Below, piece by piece: positions 14,872-23,530 of a DNA stretch of 64,000 bases (position 1 is its first letter; the number at the start of each line of letters is the position of its first letter). The notes under the pieces are model-generated. The model did no database searches and was not told the DNA's origin. It saw only the letters and a program-made list of their open reading frames with translations. The stretch is from Luteolibacter sp. Y139 (GTDB lineage: Bacteria; Verrucomicrobiota; Verrucomicrobiia; Verrucomicrobiales; Akkermansiaceae). The DNA is taken from NCBI RefSeq assembly GCF_038066715.1, contig NZ_JBBUKT010000006.1, positions 124,001 through 188,000 of the forward strand, read 5' to 3'. A program made the translations under genes and the position numbers.

Positions 14872-17001
14872 ATGCAGAACGGGTTTGTTTTGGCGGCTGG
14901 GGTGCTCACGGTGGCGATCGCAGGGGCTCAGACGCCCGATTTGGCGACATTCGAGCGCCAGGCGATGGAGCGTGGCGGTGACGCTGGCCGGGGACGCGAG
15001 GTGTTCAATGCCGCGACGTCCCTGTGTTCGACCTGCCATAGCGTCGATGGCAGTTCTTCCAAGATCGGACCGGACCTCGGGGCGATTGGCGACAAGTTCG
15101 AGCGGCGCGACTTGATCCGCGCGGTGCTGGATCCGGGAGCGACCGTGGCGGTGGGCTACGGCACTACCACGCTGGGGACGAAGCAGGGCCAAACTCTCAG
15201 CGGCGTGGTCAAGTCCGCTACGCCCGAGGCGACGGACCTGATGGGCGTGGATGGTCGCGTGACGCGCATCGCCACGGCGGACATCGTTTCGCGCAAGAAT
15301 GACGACGTGACGCTGATGCCGCCCGGCCTGTGCATGACGATGGGCGTCGACGGCTTCACCGATTTGATCAGCTACCTGCAGAGTCTGCGCGCCGCATCGC
15401 CGGGCGAGTTGCCGGGAAGCCCGGAGCGCATTCCCTTGGCGGTGGGGCAGGCGAGCTTCGAGCCCTTGTTCGGCCCATTCGATCATCCGACTTGGCTCGG
15501 CTGGATTCCGGGGCAGGCGACGAAGGCTGCGCTGGTGCTCGAGCACGCGGGGAAGATGTGGTTCGTAGAGCAACGCGACGGCAAGGAACAACGCCGGCTG
15601 TTTCTCGACATCAGCAGCATCGTCCGGCGTGGTGGTGCAACGGGTCTGTTAGGGATGGGTTTCCATCCCGACTTTGAGAAGAACCGCCGCTACGTGTTGA
15701 AGTATCAGGTGGTGGAGAACGGCGTGATTTCCACGGTGATCGATGAGCGGAAGATGAAGCCGGATGCGATCGAGGACAGCGGCGAGGCACCGCGGCAGAT
15801 CATCAAGATCCGTTCGGTGACGCAGGATCATAATGGTGGCTCGATTGGCTTCGGGCCGGATGGCTTCCTTTATTTTGGCATGGGCGATACCGGTCCGCAG
15901 CGCGATCCACAGGGTCACGGGCAGGACATGAGCATGCTGTTAGGGAAGCTGATGCGGATCGATATTGATCGGACCGAGGGCGATCTCGGCTATGCGATTC
16001 CGCAGGATAATCCGTTTCGCGGAGTCGAGGGAGTGCGGCCGGAGATCTGGGCAAGCGGTTTCCGCGAGCCGTATCGCATGAGCTGGGATCCGTTGACGAA
16101 GGATTTGTGGGTGGGCGATGTCGGCCAGGATCGGATCGAGGAGGTGGGCATCGTTCGCCGTGGTGAAAACCATGGCTGGAACGTGTATGAGGGGCATCAT
16201 CCCTTCTCCGAGCGCTTCCGCCGGACGGGGGAAGTTTATGTGCCGCCGGTGATGAGCTATTCGCATCGCCACGGCGTCTCGGTGACGGGAGGTGAGGTGT
16301 ATCGAGGGAAGAAGGCGCCGCAGATGGAGGGCTGGTACATTTTTGCTGATCATGAGAGCCGTCGGGTGTGGGCGCTGACGCAGCAGGATCGCAAGCTCGG
16401 CCAGGTGGTTGAGATCGCCCGTGCGCCGAGCCGGGTGACGGCGATCACGCGGGATGGAGACGGGGAGTTGCAGGTGGTCGGTTTCAATGACGGCATGATC
16501 CAGCGGCTGAAGCTGGAGGCCGTGGATACCCGGCCAGTCGAGACGCGGGTGATTGCGGAGACCTCGGAGCGGACGCCGGTGAGCTGGCGTTTCACCGAAG
16601 CGCCGCCGTCGGAGGGTTGGCAATTCGGCGACTTCGATGCCAGCGGGTGGAATCTCGCGCCGGGCGGTTTCGGCACTGCTGGCACTCCGGGCGGCAACAT
16701 TCGTACCACGTGGCGGAGCGGGGACTTGTGGGTGCGGCGGGAGTTCGATGTGGCTCCGGAAGTCGCGGCAGCTGCTGGCAATCTGATCCTGAGGCTGCAC
16801 CACGATGAAGACGTGGAGGTTTACCTCAATGGCAACGAGGTTTACCGTCGGACGGGCTGGACTCAATCCTATGTGGATGAACCGCTTGCGGGTGTTTCCC
16901 TGAAGGCGGGTCGGAATGTGATGGCCGTGCATTGCCACCAGAACGGCGGCGGGCAGTACCTCGACGCGGGCCTTCTGAAGACGGTGACGCCGGGCTCGTA
17001 A
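14872..17001 (+). CDS. Cytochrome c / PQQ-type sugar dehydrogenase fusion
   Basis: A 709-residue exported protein from the ATG at 14872 (MQNGFVLAAGVLTVAIAGAQ). Residues about 40-190 form a cytochrome c domain with heme motif CSTCH (Cys52, Cys55, His56) and a distal LMPPGL Met loop. Residues about 195-560 form a glucose/sorbosone dehydrogenase-like propeller (TGLLGMGFHPDF, QDHNGGSIGFGPDGFLYFGMGD, IWASGFREPYRMSWDP, VGQDRIEEVGIV). The last roughly 130 residues form a beta-sandwich (DLWVRREFDV ... LRLHHDEDVEVYLNG) like the jelly roll of family 2 glycosidases. It probably oxidises a sugar or alcohol in the periplasm and passes electrons to its own heme. PQQ binding is inferred from the family. Confidence 0.83.
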   Translation: MQNGFVLAAGVLTVAIAGAQTPDLATFERQAMERGGDAGRGREVFNAATSLCSTCHSVDGSSSKIGPDLGAIGDKFERRDLIRAVLDPGATVAVGYGTTTLGTKQGQTLSGVVKSATPEATDLMGVDGRVTRIATADIVSRKNDDVTLMPPGLCMTMGVDGFTDLISYLQSLRAASPGELPGSPERIPLAVGQASFEPLFGPFDHPTWLGWIPGQATKAALVLEHAGKMWFVEQRDGKEQRRLFLDISSIVRRGGATGLLGMGFHPDFEKNRRYVLKYQVVENGVISTVIDERKMKPDAIEDSGEAPRQIIKIRSVTQDHNGGSIGFGPDGFLYFGMGDTGPQRDPQGHGQDMSMLLGKLMRIDIDRTEGDLGYAIPQDNPFRGVEGVRPEIWASGFREPYRMSWDPLTKDLWVGDVGQDRIEEVGIVRRGENHGWNVYEGHHPFSERFRRTGEVYVPPVMSYSHRHGVSVTGGEVYRGKKAPQMEGWYIFADHESRRVWALTQQDRKLGQVVEIARAPSRVTAITRDGDGELQVVGFNDGMIQRLKLEAVDTRPVETRVIAETSERTPVSWRFTEAPPSEGWQFGDFDASGWNLAPGGFGTAGTPGGNIRTTWRSGDLWVRREFDVAPEVAAAAGNLILRLHHDEDVEVYLNGNEVYRRTGWTQSYVDEPLAGVSLKAGRNVMAVHCHQNGGGQYLDAGLLKTVTPGS

Positions 17002-17062
17002 GCTCCGTAATTTTACTCTTCCGAAGATTTCCGATTGCAAACGGCGTCGGTCGGGTTGATGG

Positions 17063-17082
17063 ATGCAAGTAATCACTTGCAT
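17063..17082. promoter_or_regulatory. TetR-type operator palindrome
   Basis: ATGCAAGT-AATC-ACTTGCAT, a perfect 8-4-8 palindrome immediately in front of the TetR gene. It covers the in-frame ATG at 17063 and touches the ATG at 17081. It is the likely autoregulatory and efflux-operon operator. The symmetry is directly visible; binding is inferred. Confidence 0.65.
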
Positions 17083-17719
17083 GCACCCCGCCAACACTGA
17101 AATTACCCCGCTTTCTCCCGCCGCAGAGCGCTTGCTTGATGCTGCGGTCCTCGTCTTCGCGCGGGTCGGCATCAGTGGTGCCACGACGCGGGAGATCGCC
17201 AAGGAGGCGGGGGTGAACGAGGTCACCTTGTTCCGCAATTTCCAGAGCAAGCAGGGGCTGCTTGCCGAGGTGCTGAAGCGCGCCTTCTTTCCTTCGAATG
17301 AGGTCCAGTTGAAGGGACTTTCCGTCCTCACCGGGGCGACCGTGGAAGAGGTGCTGATGGATTTCGCGGCGGCCGATTTCGAGCGGAAGCGGCGGAACAT
17401 CGCATTGATCCGGGTGCTCGTCGGCGACGTGCATAATCTCGGCGAAAAGGAGTCGGAGGTGCTCAAGGAGATCTTCCAGCCGTGGAAGCGGGAACTCGCG
17501 AACCGGCTGACCGAGGCGAAGGAACTTGGCTTGATCCGTGATGACGTGACCCCGGTCATTGTCGTCGATCAATTGATCGCGATGACCTTCGTTGGGGCGC
17601 TGCGCTGCGGTACGATGAAGGCGACGGACTATCCGCCGGAGACGTATTTGAAGGCTTGTGTGGAGACGCTCGCGCGGGGCATCGCGGCAGAGCCGGAGAA
17701 AAGGAGGCGTCGTCCATGA
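17081..17719 (+). CDS. TetR-family repressor of the efflux operon
   Basis: A 212-residue repressor if started at the ATG at 17081 (MHPANTEITPLSP). An in-frame ATG at 17063 falls inside a perfect operator palindrome, so I prefer the internal start. Residues about 13-60 form the TetR helix-turn-helix (LLDAAVLVFARVGISGATTREIAKEAGVNEVTLFRNF is the usual layout), followed by an all-helical ligand domain. It overlaps the MFS gene downstream by four bases (ATGA). It most likely represses its own operon and is released by a toxic substrate of the pumps. Confidence 0.85.
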   Translation: MHPANTEITPLSPAAERLLDAAVLVFARVGISGATTREIAKEAGVNEVTLFRNFQSKQGLLAEVLKRAFFPSNEVQLKGLSVLTGATVEEVLMDFAAADFERKRRNIALIRVLVGDVHNLGEKESEVLKEIFQPWKRELANRLTEAKELGLIRDDVTPVIVVDQLIAMTFVGALRCGTMKATDYPPETYLKACVETLARGIAAEPEKRRRRP

Positions 17720-19341
17720 GCGCGCCTGCGGCTCTTTATGGTTCGGACCCTTCCTTGCTTTCGCCGCTCGCGGCGCGGCTGCTGGACAAGGGTGTGCTGA
17801 AGTGGGCGATCTCGCTGACGGCATCGCTTGGCGCGATCCTGGAGGTGATCGACACGGTCATCACCAATGTGGCGCTTGTGGACATCCGCGGAAATCTCGG
17901 CGCGAGCTTGGCGGAGGCAGGGTGGGTTTCCACCGGCTATGCCTGCGCGAACGTGGTGATCATTCCGCTGTCGGCGTGGCTGGGTTTCCGCTTCGGGAAG
18001 AAGAACTATTTCATCTTCTCGCTGATCGGCTTCACGCTGGCCTCGCTGCTGTGCGGTATGGCGCCGAATCTCGGTGTGCTGATCTTTGCCCGGGTGCTGC
18101 AGGGGCTTGCCGGTGGCGGTTTGTTAGCCAAGGCACAGTCGATCGTGTTCGAGGCATTCTCGGACAAGGAGCGCGCGCTGGCGCAATCGATCTTCGGTAT
18201 GGGCATCATCGTGGGCCCTGCCATCGGCCCGGTGCTAGGCGGTTGGCTCACGGATAACATGGGTTGGCGCTGGATCTTCTTCATCAATCTGCCGATTGGC
18301 ATCCTCGCGGTGCTGATGGCGTGGATCTTCATGCCGGCCGACGATGAGAAGAAACTGAAGCGCGGCGGTAGCGTCGACTGGTGGGGGATCGGCTTGCTTG
18401 CGGTGGGGCTCGCGAGCTTCCAGATCATGCTGGAGGAAGGGCAGCAGGAGGATTGGTTCGCGTCCGGACTGATCGTGGCCACGGCGATTGCCAGCGTGAT
18501 CGGCATTGCCCTTTTCGTGTGGCGCGAGCTGGTGACGCCGCATCCGGCGGTGGACCTGCGGGTGCTGCGCTATCGTTCGATGGTTGGCGGCACGATTTAC
18601 TCGGCGCTGTTGGGTATCGGCATCTACGGGATCATGTTCGCGGTGCCGATTTTCGTGCAGGATTACCTGCACTACACGGCCTTGCAAAGCGGGATGCTGC
18701 TGGTGCCGGGCGCGCTGGTTTCGGCGGCGACGATGATGCTGTTCGGCCGCATCGGCGGAAAGGTCTCTCCGCGGATCCTGATCACCATTGGTGCGCTGCT
18801 GACTAGTATGACTGGCTTCATGCTGCATGACATCAATCCCTCCACCGGTGCGGCCCAGATCTTCTGGCCGCTGGTGATCCGGGGCATGGGCAGCGTGCTG
18901 ATCTTCATGCCGCTGAGCATGGCCACGCTGGGACCCTTGGCGAAAAAGGACATCGCTGCGGGTTCGGGGCTCTATAGCCTTACGCGGCAGCTCGGCAGCA
19001 GCATCGGCGTGGCGCTGATCACGACACTGCTGGCTCGCCAGGAAGCGGGGCATCGTGCGGTGCTGGTGGAGCGGATCTCGGAATTCCGGCCGGCTTTCGT
19101 CGATCGTCTGCAGGCGCTTACCAGCCATTTCTCCGCGCAGGGAATGGATGCCACGGCGGCGCACGATCAGGCGATGAAGCTGATCGACCGCGTGGTCTCC
19201 GGCCAGGCAATGCTGGTATCCTTCAGCGATCTCTTCATCGGCGTGGGCGCGCTCTTCATCGTGTCCCTGCCAATCATTCTCCTGTTAGGCGGCAAGAAGG
19301 CTGGTGGCGATGCAAAGGAAGCCGCCGCTGCCGCCCACTGA
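17716..19341 (+). CDS. DHA2-family MFS drug exporter (EmrB/QacA type)
   Basis: A 541-residue, 14-helix major facilitator of the DHA2 family. Visible family motifs are the antiporter motif C-like GPAIGPVLGGWLTDNMGWRW, motif A-like LGFRFGKKNYF, and the N-terminal motif D1 region LEVIDTVITNVAL. It starts at the ATG overlapping the TetR stop, with a good AGGAGG Shine-Dalgarno at 17702-17707. Together with the fusion protein that follows it would form an EmrAB-like proton-driven pump. No TolC-type outer-membrane gene is present in the window, so an outer-membrane partner would have to come from elsewhere. Confidence 0.88.
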   Translation: MSAPAALYGSDPSLLSPLAARLLDKGVLKWAISLTASLGAILEVIDTVITNVALVDIRGNLGASLAEAGWVSTGYACANVVIIPLSAWLGFRFGKKNYFIFSLIGFTLASLLCGMAPNLGVLIFARVLQGLAGGGLLAKAQSIVFEAFSDKERALAQSIFGMGIIVGPAIGPVLGGWLTDNMGWRWIFFINLPIGILAVLMAWIFMPADDEKKLKRGGSVDWWGIGLLAVGLASFQIMLEEGQQEDWFASGLIVATAIASVIGIALFVWRELVTPHPAVDLRVLRYRSMVGGTIYSALLGIGIYGIMFAVPIFVQDYLHYTALQSGMLLVPGALVSAATMMLFGRIGGKVSPRILITIGALLTSMTGFMLHDINPSTGAAQIFWPLVIRGMGSVLIFMPLSMATLGPLAKKDIAAGSGLYSLTRQLGSSIGVALITTLLARQEAGHRAVLVERISEFRPAFVDRLQALTSHFSAQGMDATAAHDQAMKLIDRVVSGQAMLVSFSDLFIGVGALFIVSLPIILLLGGKKAGGDAKEAAAAAH

Positions 19342-19361
19342 AATTTCAAAACACATCTGAC

Positions 19362-20486
19362 ATGTCCGAATCCATCCATCCCGAAGACGCGGTCGCTTAT
19401 CCCGCGACGCGGAAGAAACGCAGGCCCTTGCTCACGGTGGGCGTCCTTGCCCTGTTAGGCTGCGGCCTTGCCTGGTCCGTTCACACCGCCCAGCTCGCTT
19501 TCTCGACCGAGAAGACTGACGATGCCTACATCACCGGTCGCGTTCATCGCATCGCCGCGGGGGTCGAAGGGCCGTTGCTGGAAGTCGTGGCCGATGACAA
19601 CGAAGAGGTGAAGTCCGGCCAGGTGCTGGCGCGCATCGATCCCAAGGAATACGAGATCCTCGAGAAGCAGGCGATCGCGGCGCTGGAGCAGGCGAAGGCC
19701 GGCGAGCTGCAAGCGCAGGCGGCTGCCAGCGAGGCGCGGGCTTCCAGCCGGCAGGCCGATGCCAATATCTCGATGGCGGAGGCCGAGGTGCTGCAGGGCC
19801 GCTCGAAGCTCGACCTCGCGCAGAGCACCGACCAGCGCAATGACAAGCTCCTCCGCGGCAGCATGCACGCCATCTCACAGGCCGAGTCGGATGTGTCCCG
19901 TAGCGATGTGGCCGCGGCCGAAGCGATTGTGGCGGCTGGTGAAGCGAAGCTTGCGGCGGCCCAGGCCGGGAAAGAAGCAGCGCAGTCCTCGATCCAATCC
20001 GCCGAGGCTCGTGTTGTTTCCGCGCAGGCCGACATCGCCGCTGGCAAGGCAGCGATCGAAGAAGCTCGCCGCAAGATCGAACTTACGACCGTGACTGCGC
20101 CAGCCGCCGGTCGCGTGGGGAACAAGAACGCCGAAAGCGGCAACCGTGTGCAAAAGGGCCAGCCGCTCTATGCGCTCGTTGAGGAGGACTACTGGATTGT
20201 TGGCAATTTCAAGGAGACGCAGCTCAAGAACATGAAAGAGGGCCAAGCGGTGGACATCGCGGTCGATGCGCTCGGTGGCAAGCACTTCAAGGGCACCATC
20301 GATGGTCTGGCACCGGCCACGGGTGCGCAGTTCGCGCTGTTGCCGCCGGACAATGCGACGGGCAATTTCACGAAGGTGGTCCAGCGCGTGCCGGTGAAAA
20401 TCACCTTCGACCGCGAATCGATCCGCGGCTCGGAAGCGCTGCTGCGGGCCGGACTCTCCGCGGTGGTGCGGGTGAGCGTGAATTGA
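19362..20486 (+). CDS. EmrA/HlyD-like membrane fusion protein
   Basis: A 374-residue periplasmic adaptor: a short cytoplasmic N-terminus, one transmembrane helix (about residues 23-43), a split lipoyl/biotinyl-like domain (DDAYITGRVHRIAAGVEG ... GPLLEVVADDNEEVKSGQVLARID and later TVTAPAAGRVGNKNAESGNRVQKGQPL), an Ala/Glu-rich coiled-coil hairpin of about 130 residues between the halves, and a beta-barrel end (YWIVGNFKETQL). This is the standard partner of DHA2 exporters. It lies 20 bases after the MFS gene in the same operon. Confidence 0.88.
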   Translation: MSESIHPEDAVAYPATRKKRRPLLTVGVLALLGCGLAWSVHTAQLAFSTEKTDDAYITGRVHRIAAGVEGPLLEVVADDNEEVKSGQVLARIDPKEYEILEKQAIAALEQAKAGELQAQAAASEARASSRQADANISMAEAEVLQGRSKLDLAQSTDQRNDKLLRGSMHAISQAESDVSRSDVAAAEAIVAAGEAKLAAAQAGKEAAQSSIQSAEARVVSAQADIAAGKAAIEEARRKIELTTVTAPAAGRVGNKNAESGNRVQKGQPLYALVEEDYWIVGNFKETQLKNMKEGQAVDIAVDALGGKHFKGTIDGLAPATGAQFALLPPDNATGNFTKVVQRVPVKITFDRESIRGSEALLRAGLSAVVRVSVN

Positions 20487-20545
20487 AAGCAGAGGGGGCC
20501 AGTGAATTCGATTCCCCACTGAGAGTGCTCCGATAGTCTCTATTC

Positions 20546-21754
20546 ATGGCCCGCCCGAAGCCCGCGATCATTTTCATCTTCATCACGCTGTTCCTGGATA
20601 TCTTCGGGATCGGCGTGATCGTGCCGGTGCTGCCGAAGCTGGTGGAGCAGCTGCAAGGTGGCAATGTGGCGGCGGCGGCGCATGCGGTGGGCTGGCTCGG
20701 TGCGCTGTATGCGCTGATGCAGTTCATCTTCTCGCCGGTGCTCGGCAGTCTCTCGGACCGCTTCGGGCGGAGGCCGGTGATCCTGCTGTCGTTGCTCGGG
20801 TCAGGGCTTGATTACCTAGTGCTCTATTGGGCGCCGACGATGGGCTGGCTGTATGGGGCGCGGATCATTTCCGGCATCACGGCGGCGAACTTCTCGGCGG
20901 CGAGCGCCTACATTGCCGATGTCACGCCGCCGGAAAAGCGGGCGGCGGGCTTCGGGATGATCGGCGCGGCCTTCGGGCTCGGCTTTATCGCGGGGCCAGC
21001 GATCGGCGGGCTGTTAGGTGACTATGGGTTGCGGGTTCCGTTCCTGGTCTCCGCTGGCATCACCTTGTTGAATTGGCTCTATGGTGCGTTCGTCTTGCCC
21101 GAGTCGTTGGCACCGGAAAACCGGCGGCCGTTTCATTGGGAGAGCGCGCATCCGGTCAAGGCACTGGCGGCGCTGCGTCGCTGGCCGGTGGTCTTCGGCT
21201 TGGCCGGAACTCATTTCCTGAGTAATCTCGCTGGCAATATTTATCCATGCCTGTGGGTGCTCTACACCGGGGTGCGCTATGGGTGGCAGAGCAAGCAAGT
21301 GGGCTTGTCGCTGGCCTTGGTGGGCGTAACCTCGGCGGTGGTGCAGGCGGGGCTTGCGGGCAAGGTGATCAAGCTTATCGGCGAGCGCCGCGGTGTTTAT
21401 GTCGGCATGCTGGCCATGGCGCTGGCGATGTTCTGCTATGGCACCGCGACCCAAGGGTGGATGGTTTATGGGATCATCTTCATCGGGGCGGTCGCCGGCA
21501 TTGGCGGCGCCGCGACGCAATCGATGATTTCGCAAGCAGTGCCTGCTGATGAGCAGGGTGCGGTGCAAGGTGCGCTCAATAGCATCACCAGCGTGGCGGG
21601 GATCATCGCGCCGATCCTGTGGACAGCGATGTTCTCGTGGGCGATCGCGCCGGAGCGGTCACTGCACTTGCCGGGCTTGCCGTTCTACGGTGCTTGCCTG
21701 GTCGCGCTGATCGCTGCGGGGATGGCTTGGCGCGTGTTCCGGAGAACTGCCTGA
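20546..21754 (+). CDS. Tet-type (DHA1) MFS efflux protein
   Basis: A 402-residue, 12-helix major facilitator close to the TetA class of tetracycline exporters. Motif A SDRFGRRPVILLSL, the opening LDIFGIGVIVPVLPKL, and the helix 5 AFGLGFIAGPAIGG are all typical. Many chromosomal relatives do not confer tetracycline resistance, so I do not give it a tet name. It follows the EmrA-like gene by 59 bases and may belong to the same TetR-controlled unit. Its last 96 bases overlap the 3' end of the convergent L,D-transpeptidase gene. Confidence 0.83.
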   Translation: MARPKPAIIFIFITLFLDIFGIGVIVPVLPKLVEQLQGGNVAAAAHAVGWLGALYALMQFIFSPVLGSLSDRFGRRPVILLSLLGSGLDYLVLYWAPTMGWLYGARIISGITAANFSAASAYIADVTPPEKRAAGFGMIGAAFGLGFIAGPAIGGLLGDYGLRVPFLVSAGITLLNWLYGAFVLPESLAPENRRPFHWESAHPVKALAALRRWPVVFGLAGTHFLSNLAGNIYPCLWVLYTGVRYGWQSKQVGLSLALVGVTSAVVQAGLAGKVIKLIGERRGVYVGMLAMALAMFCYGTATQGWMVYGIIFIGAVAGIGGAATQSMISQAVPADEQGAVQGALNSITSVAGIIAPILWTAMFSWAIAPERSLHLPGLPFYGACLVALIAAGMAWRVFRRTA

Positions 21755-22339
21755 GGCCACAGGACGCGGAGGCAGCTCGGCCTTTGGAACGCCGGTCTTG
21801 ATGACCTTTACCGGGGTGCCGACTTTCACGACCTGATAGAGCGTCGGGACGAAGTCCTTCGGCAAGCGGATGCAGCCGTGCGATGCCGCTTCGCCGGGGC
21901 GGGGGATTTCACCGGCATGCATGCCGACACCGTAGGACGTGAGCCGCATCCAGTAATGCATGGGCGAGGGATGGTAAGTATGGCCCTCGGGCACGGGCGT
22001 GGTCGGCTGGGCGTCGCCATTGCTGACATTGCCGGCGGGATCGGTGATCCAGCCGTAGAGATTCGAGAGCTTCACCTCCATCATCTCGGAGACCCTGTAG
22101 TTTCCTGGGGTGGTCGAGTGGCCTTCCTTGCCGGTGGAGACGAAGGACCAGCCGATGGTCCGGCCGCCACGCTTGTAGGTGGCGATCTGGGACGAGAGGT
22201 CTATTTCCACCGAGATGTCTCCGGGCCCCTTGTCATCGTCCCACTCGTACATCACATGTGATGCCTTCGGCGGCGGGGCCGGGTGGAAGAGGGTGCAGGA
22301 GGGGAGACCGAGCAGGGCGAGGAGGAGGAAACGACGCAT
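21659..22339 (-). CDS. L,D-transpeptidase (YkuD family), probable lipoprotein
   Basis: A 226-residue envelope enzyme. The signal peptide ends at a possible lipobox, LPSC (Cys15). The YkuD catalytic domain spans about residues 40-185, with the conserved YGVGMHAG motif and the active-site SHGCIRLP (His154, Cys156). It would form or break 3-3 peptidoglycan cross-links or attach proteins to the wall. A Pro/Ser/Arg-rich tail of about 40 residues follows, and this tail is encoded by the stretch that overlaps the convergent MFS gene. The overlap may have arisen by loss of an earlier stop. Confidence 0.87.
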   Translation of the reverse strand: MRRFLLLALLGLPSCTLFHPAPPPKASHVMYEWDDDKGPGDISVEIDLSSQIATYKRGGRTIGWSFVSTGKEGHSTTPGNYRVSEMMEVKLSNLYGWITDPAGNVSNGDAQPTTPVPEGHTYHPSPMHYWMRLTSYGVGMHAGEIPRPGEAASHGCIRLPKDFVPTLYQVVKVGTPVKVIKTGVPKAELPPRPVASGSSPEHAPSHPRSDQRDQASTVERQARQVQ

Positions 22340-22482
22340 GACGGGCGGGCGCTGCCGTTAGATCATCGCATGTGCTGCGGGGCGGCGAGTCTTTTCCTCC
22401 GGGGGGAGCCGGTGGCATCCTGCCGAGAATTCGAATCCGGGCTTCCATCCCGCTGCCGGATGGGCTCAATCGCCCTGCCACC

Positions 22483-23037
22483 ATGACCCTGCGAGTGCTG
22501 ACCCTCTGTGGAAGCTTGCGAGCGCGCTCTTCCAATCGCGCCATGCTGTTGGCCTATGAACGGGCGGCGCCTGACATGGCTTTCACGCACTACGCGGGCA
22601 TCGGCGAGCTGCCGCATTTCAATCCGGATCTCGATGGCGAGGGAAAGCCGGTGCCGAGTGAAGTTGCCGGGTTGCGCGATGCGGTTGCAGGAGCGGATGC
22701 GTTGGTGATTTCCACGCCCGAGTATGTGCACGCGTTGCCGGGCGCGTTTAAGAATGCCCTCGATTGGTTGGTGAGCGACCCGGCGTTCATCGGCAAGCCG
22801 GTGGTTATCCTTCATCGGGCGCACGGATCGAGTTGGGCGCTTGAGTCCCTTCGTGAAGTTCTCCGGACGATGTCGGCGGAGGTTATCGAAGACGCGACCG
22901 CCTTGCTGCCGCTGGAAACGAACCAGATCGATGAAACGGCGATCCTGGCGCGTGATGATTTGCGACTCTTGCTCTTGGGGAGTGCGGCAGCGTTGAGGGC
23001 GACGCTTGATCGCAAGACCAATCAAGCGCCAGTGTGA
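22483..23037 (+). CDS. NADPH-dependent FMN reductase family protein
   Basis: A 184-residue flavodoxin-fold protein from the ATG at 22483 (MTLRVLTLCGSLRARSSNRAML). The FMN phosphate loop GSLRARSSNR and the ring-binding STPEYVHALPGAFKNALDWL segment (family form: TPEYNxSxPGxLKNALDW) are visible, with His in place of the more usual Asn. Relatives include quinone, chromate and azo reductases; the substrate is not determined by sequence. It is divergent from the L,D-transpeptidase with 143 bases between them. Confidence 0.85.
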   Translation: MTLRVLTLCGSLRARSSNRAMLLAYERAAPDMAFTHYAGIGELPHFNPDLDGEGKPVPSEVAGLRDAVAGADALVISTPEYVHALPGAFKNALDWLVSDPAFIGKPVVILHRAHGSSWALESLREVLRTMSAEVIEDATALLPLETNQIDETAILARDDLRLLLLGSAAALRATLDRKTNQAPV

Positions 23038-23091
23038 ATGGGTTCAGCTCCCGCAAAAAGACTGACCCCATCAGCACTTGTTCGGCATTTT

Positions 23092-23406
23092 TCATCTGAA
23101 GGTTAATGCAGCTACGATGGAGTGAATGCCGATCATAAGACCCATGGTCAGCGGCAATTGCTTCTTCTCAAGAGCATTCCCTAAAACCCAGCCGTAGATT
23201 GGTAACTGTATGCAAGCAAGACCACAAATAGAAGGAACTCTGAAGGAGTCGGGCACATTCGAGTCGAGAATGAGGCATGAAGACGGATAAAGTATACGCG
23301 CAAGAATGTAGTCTCCATGTCCAGCTCCTGCAGAGACGATGGCAAATAGCATCGTAAATGGCGTTAGGATCGCCCCGGAAATGGCACCGATAACCTTTGG
23401 GCTCAT
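23092..23406 (-). CDS. Small membrane hypothetical protein
   Basis: A 104-residue protein of mostly hydrophobic helices (about residues 5-28, 55-75 and 83-102), starting at the ATG at 23406 (MSPKVIGAISGAILTPF). The frame stays open upstream but lacks a better start. Its codon use is noticeably more A/T-rich than that of its neighbours, as is the gene upstream. I recognise no family. It may be recently acquired. Confidence 0.5.
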   Translation of the reverse strand: MSPKVIGAISGAILTPFTMLFAIVSAGAGHGDYILARILYPSSCLILDSNVPDSFRVPSICGLACIQLPIYGWVLGNALEKKQLPLTMGLMIGIHSIVAALTFR

Positions 23407-23530
23407 TCTTGTTTTTCTGACGAACGATAGATGTGGTGGCACGGCGGCGCAGGGCTGACAGAGCGATGCGAACGAGAGCGCTTGTCCGCCCTTGCCACCC
23501 ACGACGTGTCCGGTTTTTTGTTTTCGGACT

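Noticed and set aside
15940-17559. 539-codon minus-strand open frame
   Set aside because: Antisense to the cytochrome/PQQ fusion and the TetR gene; no motifs.
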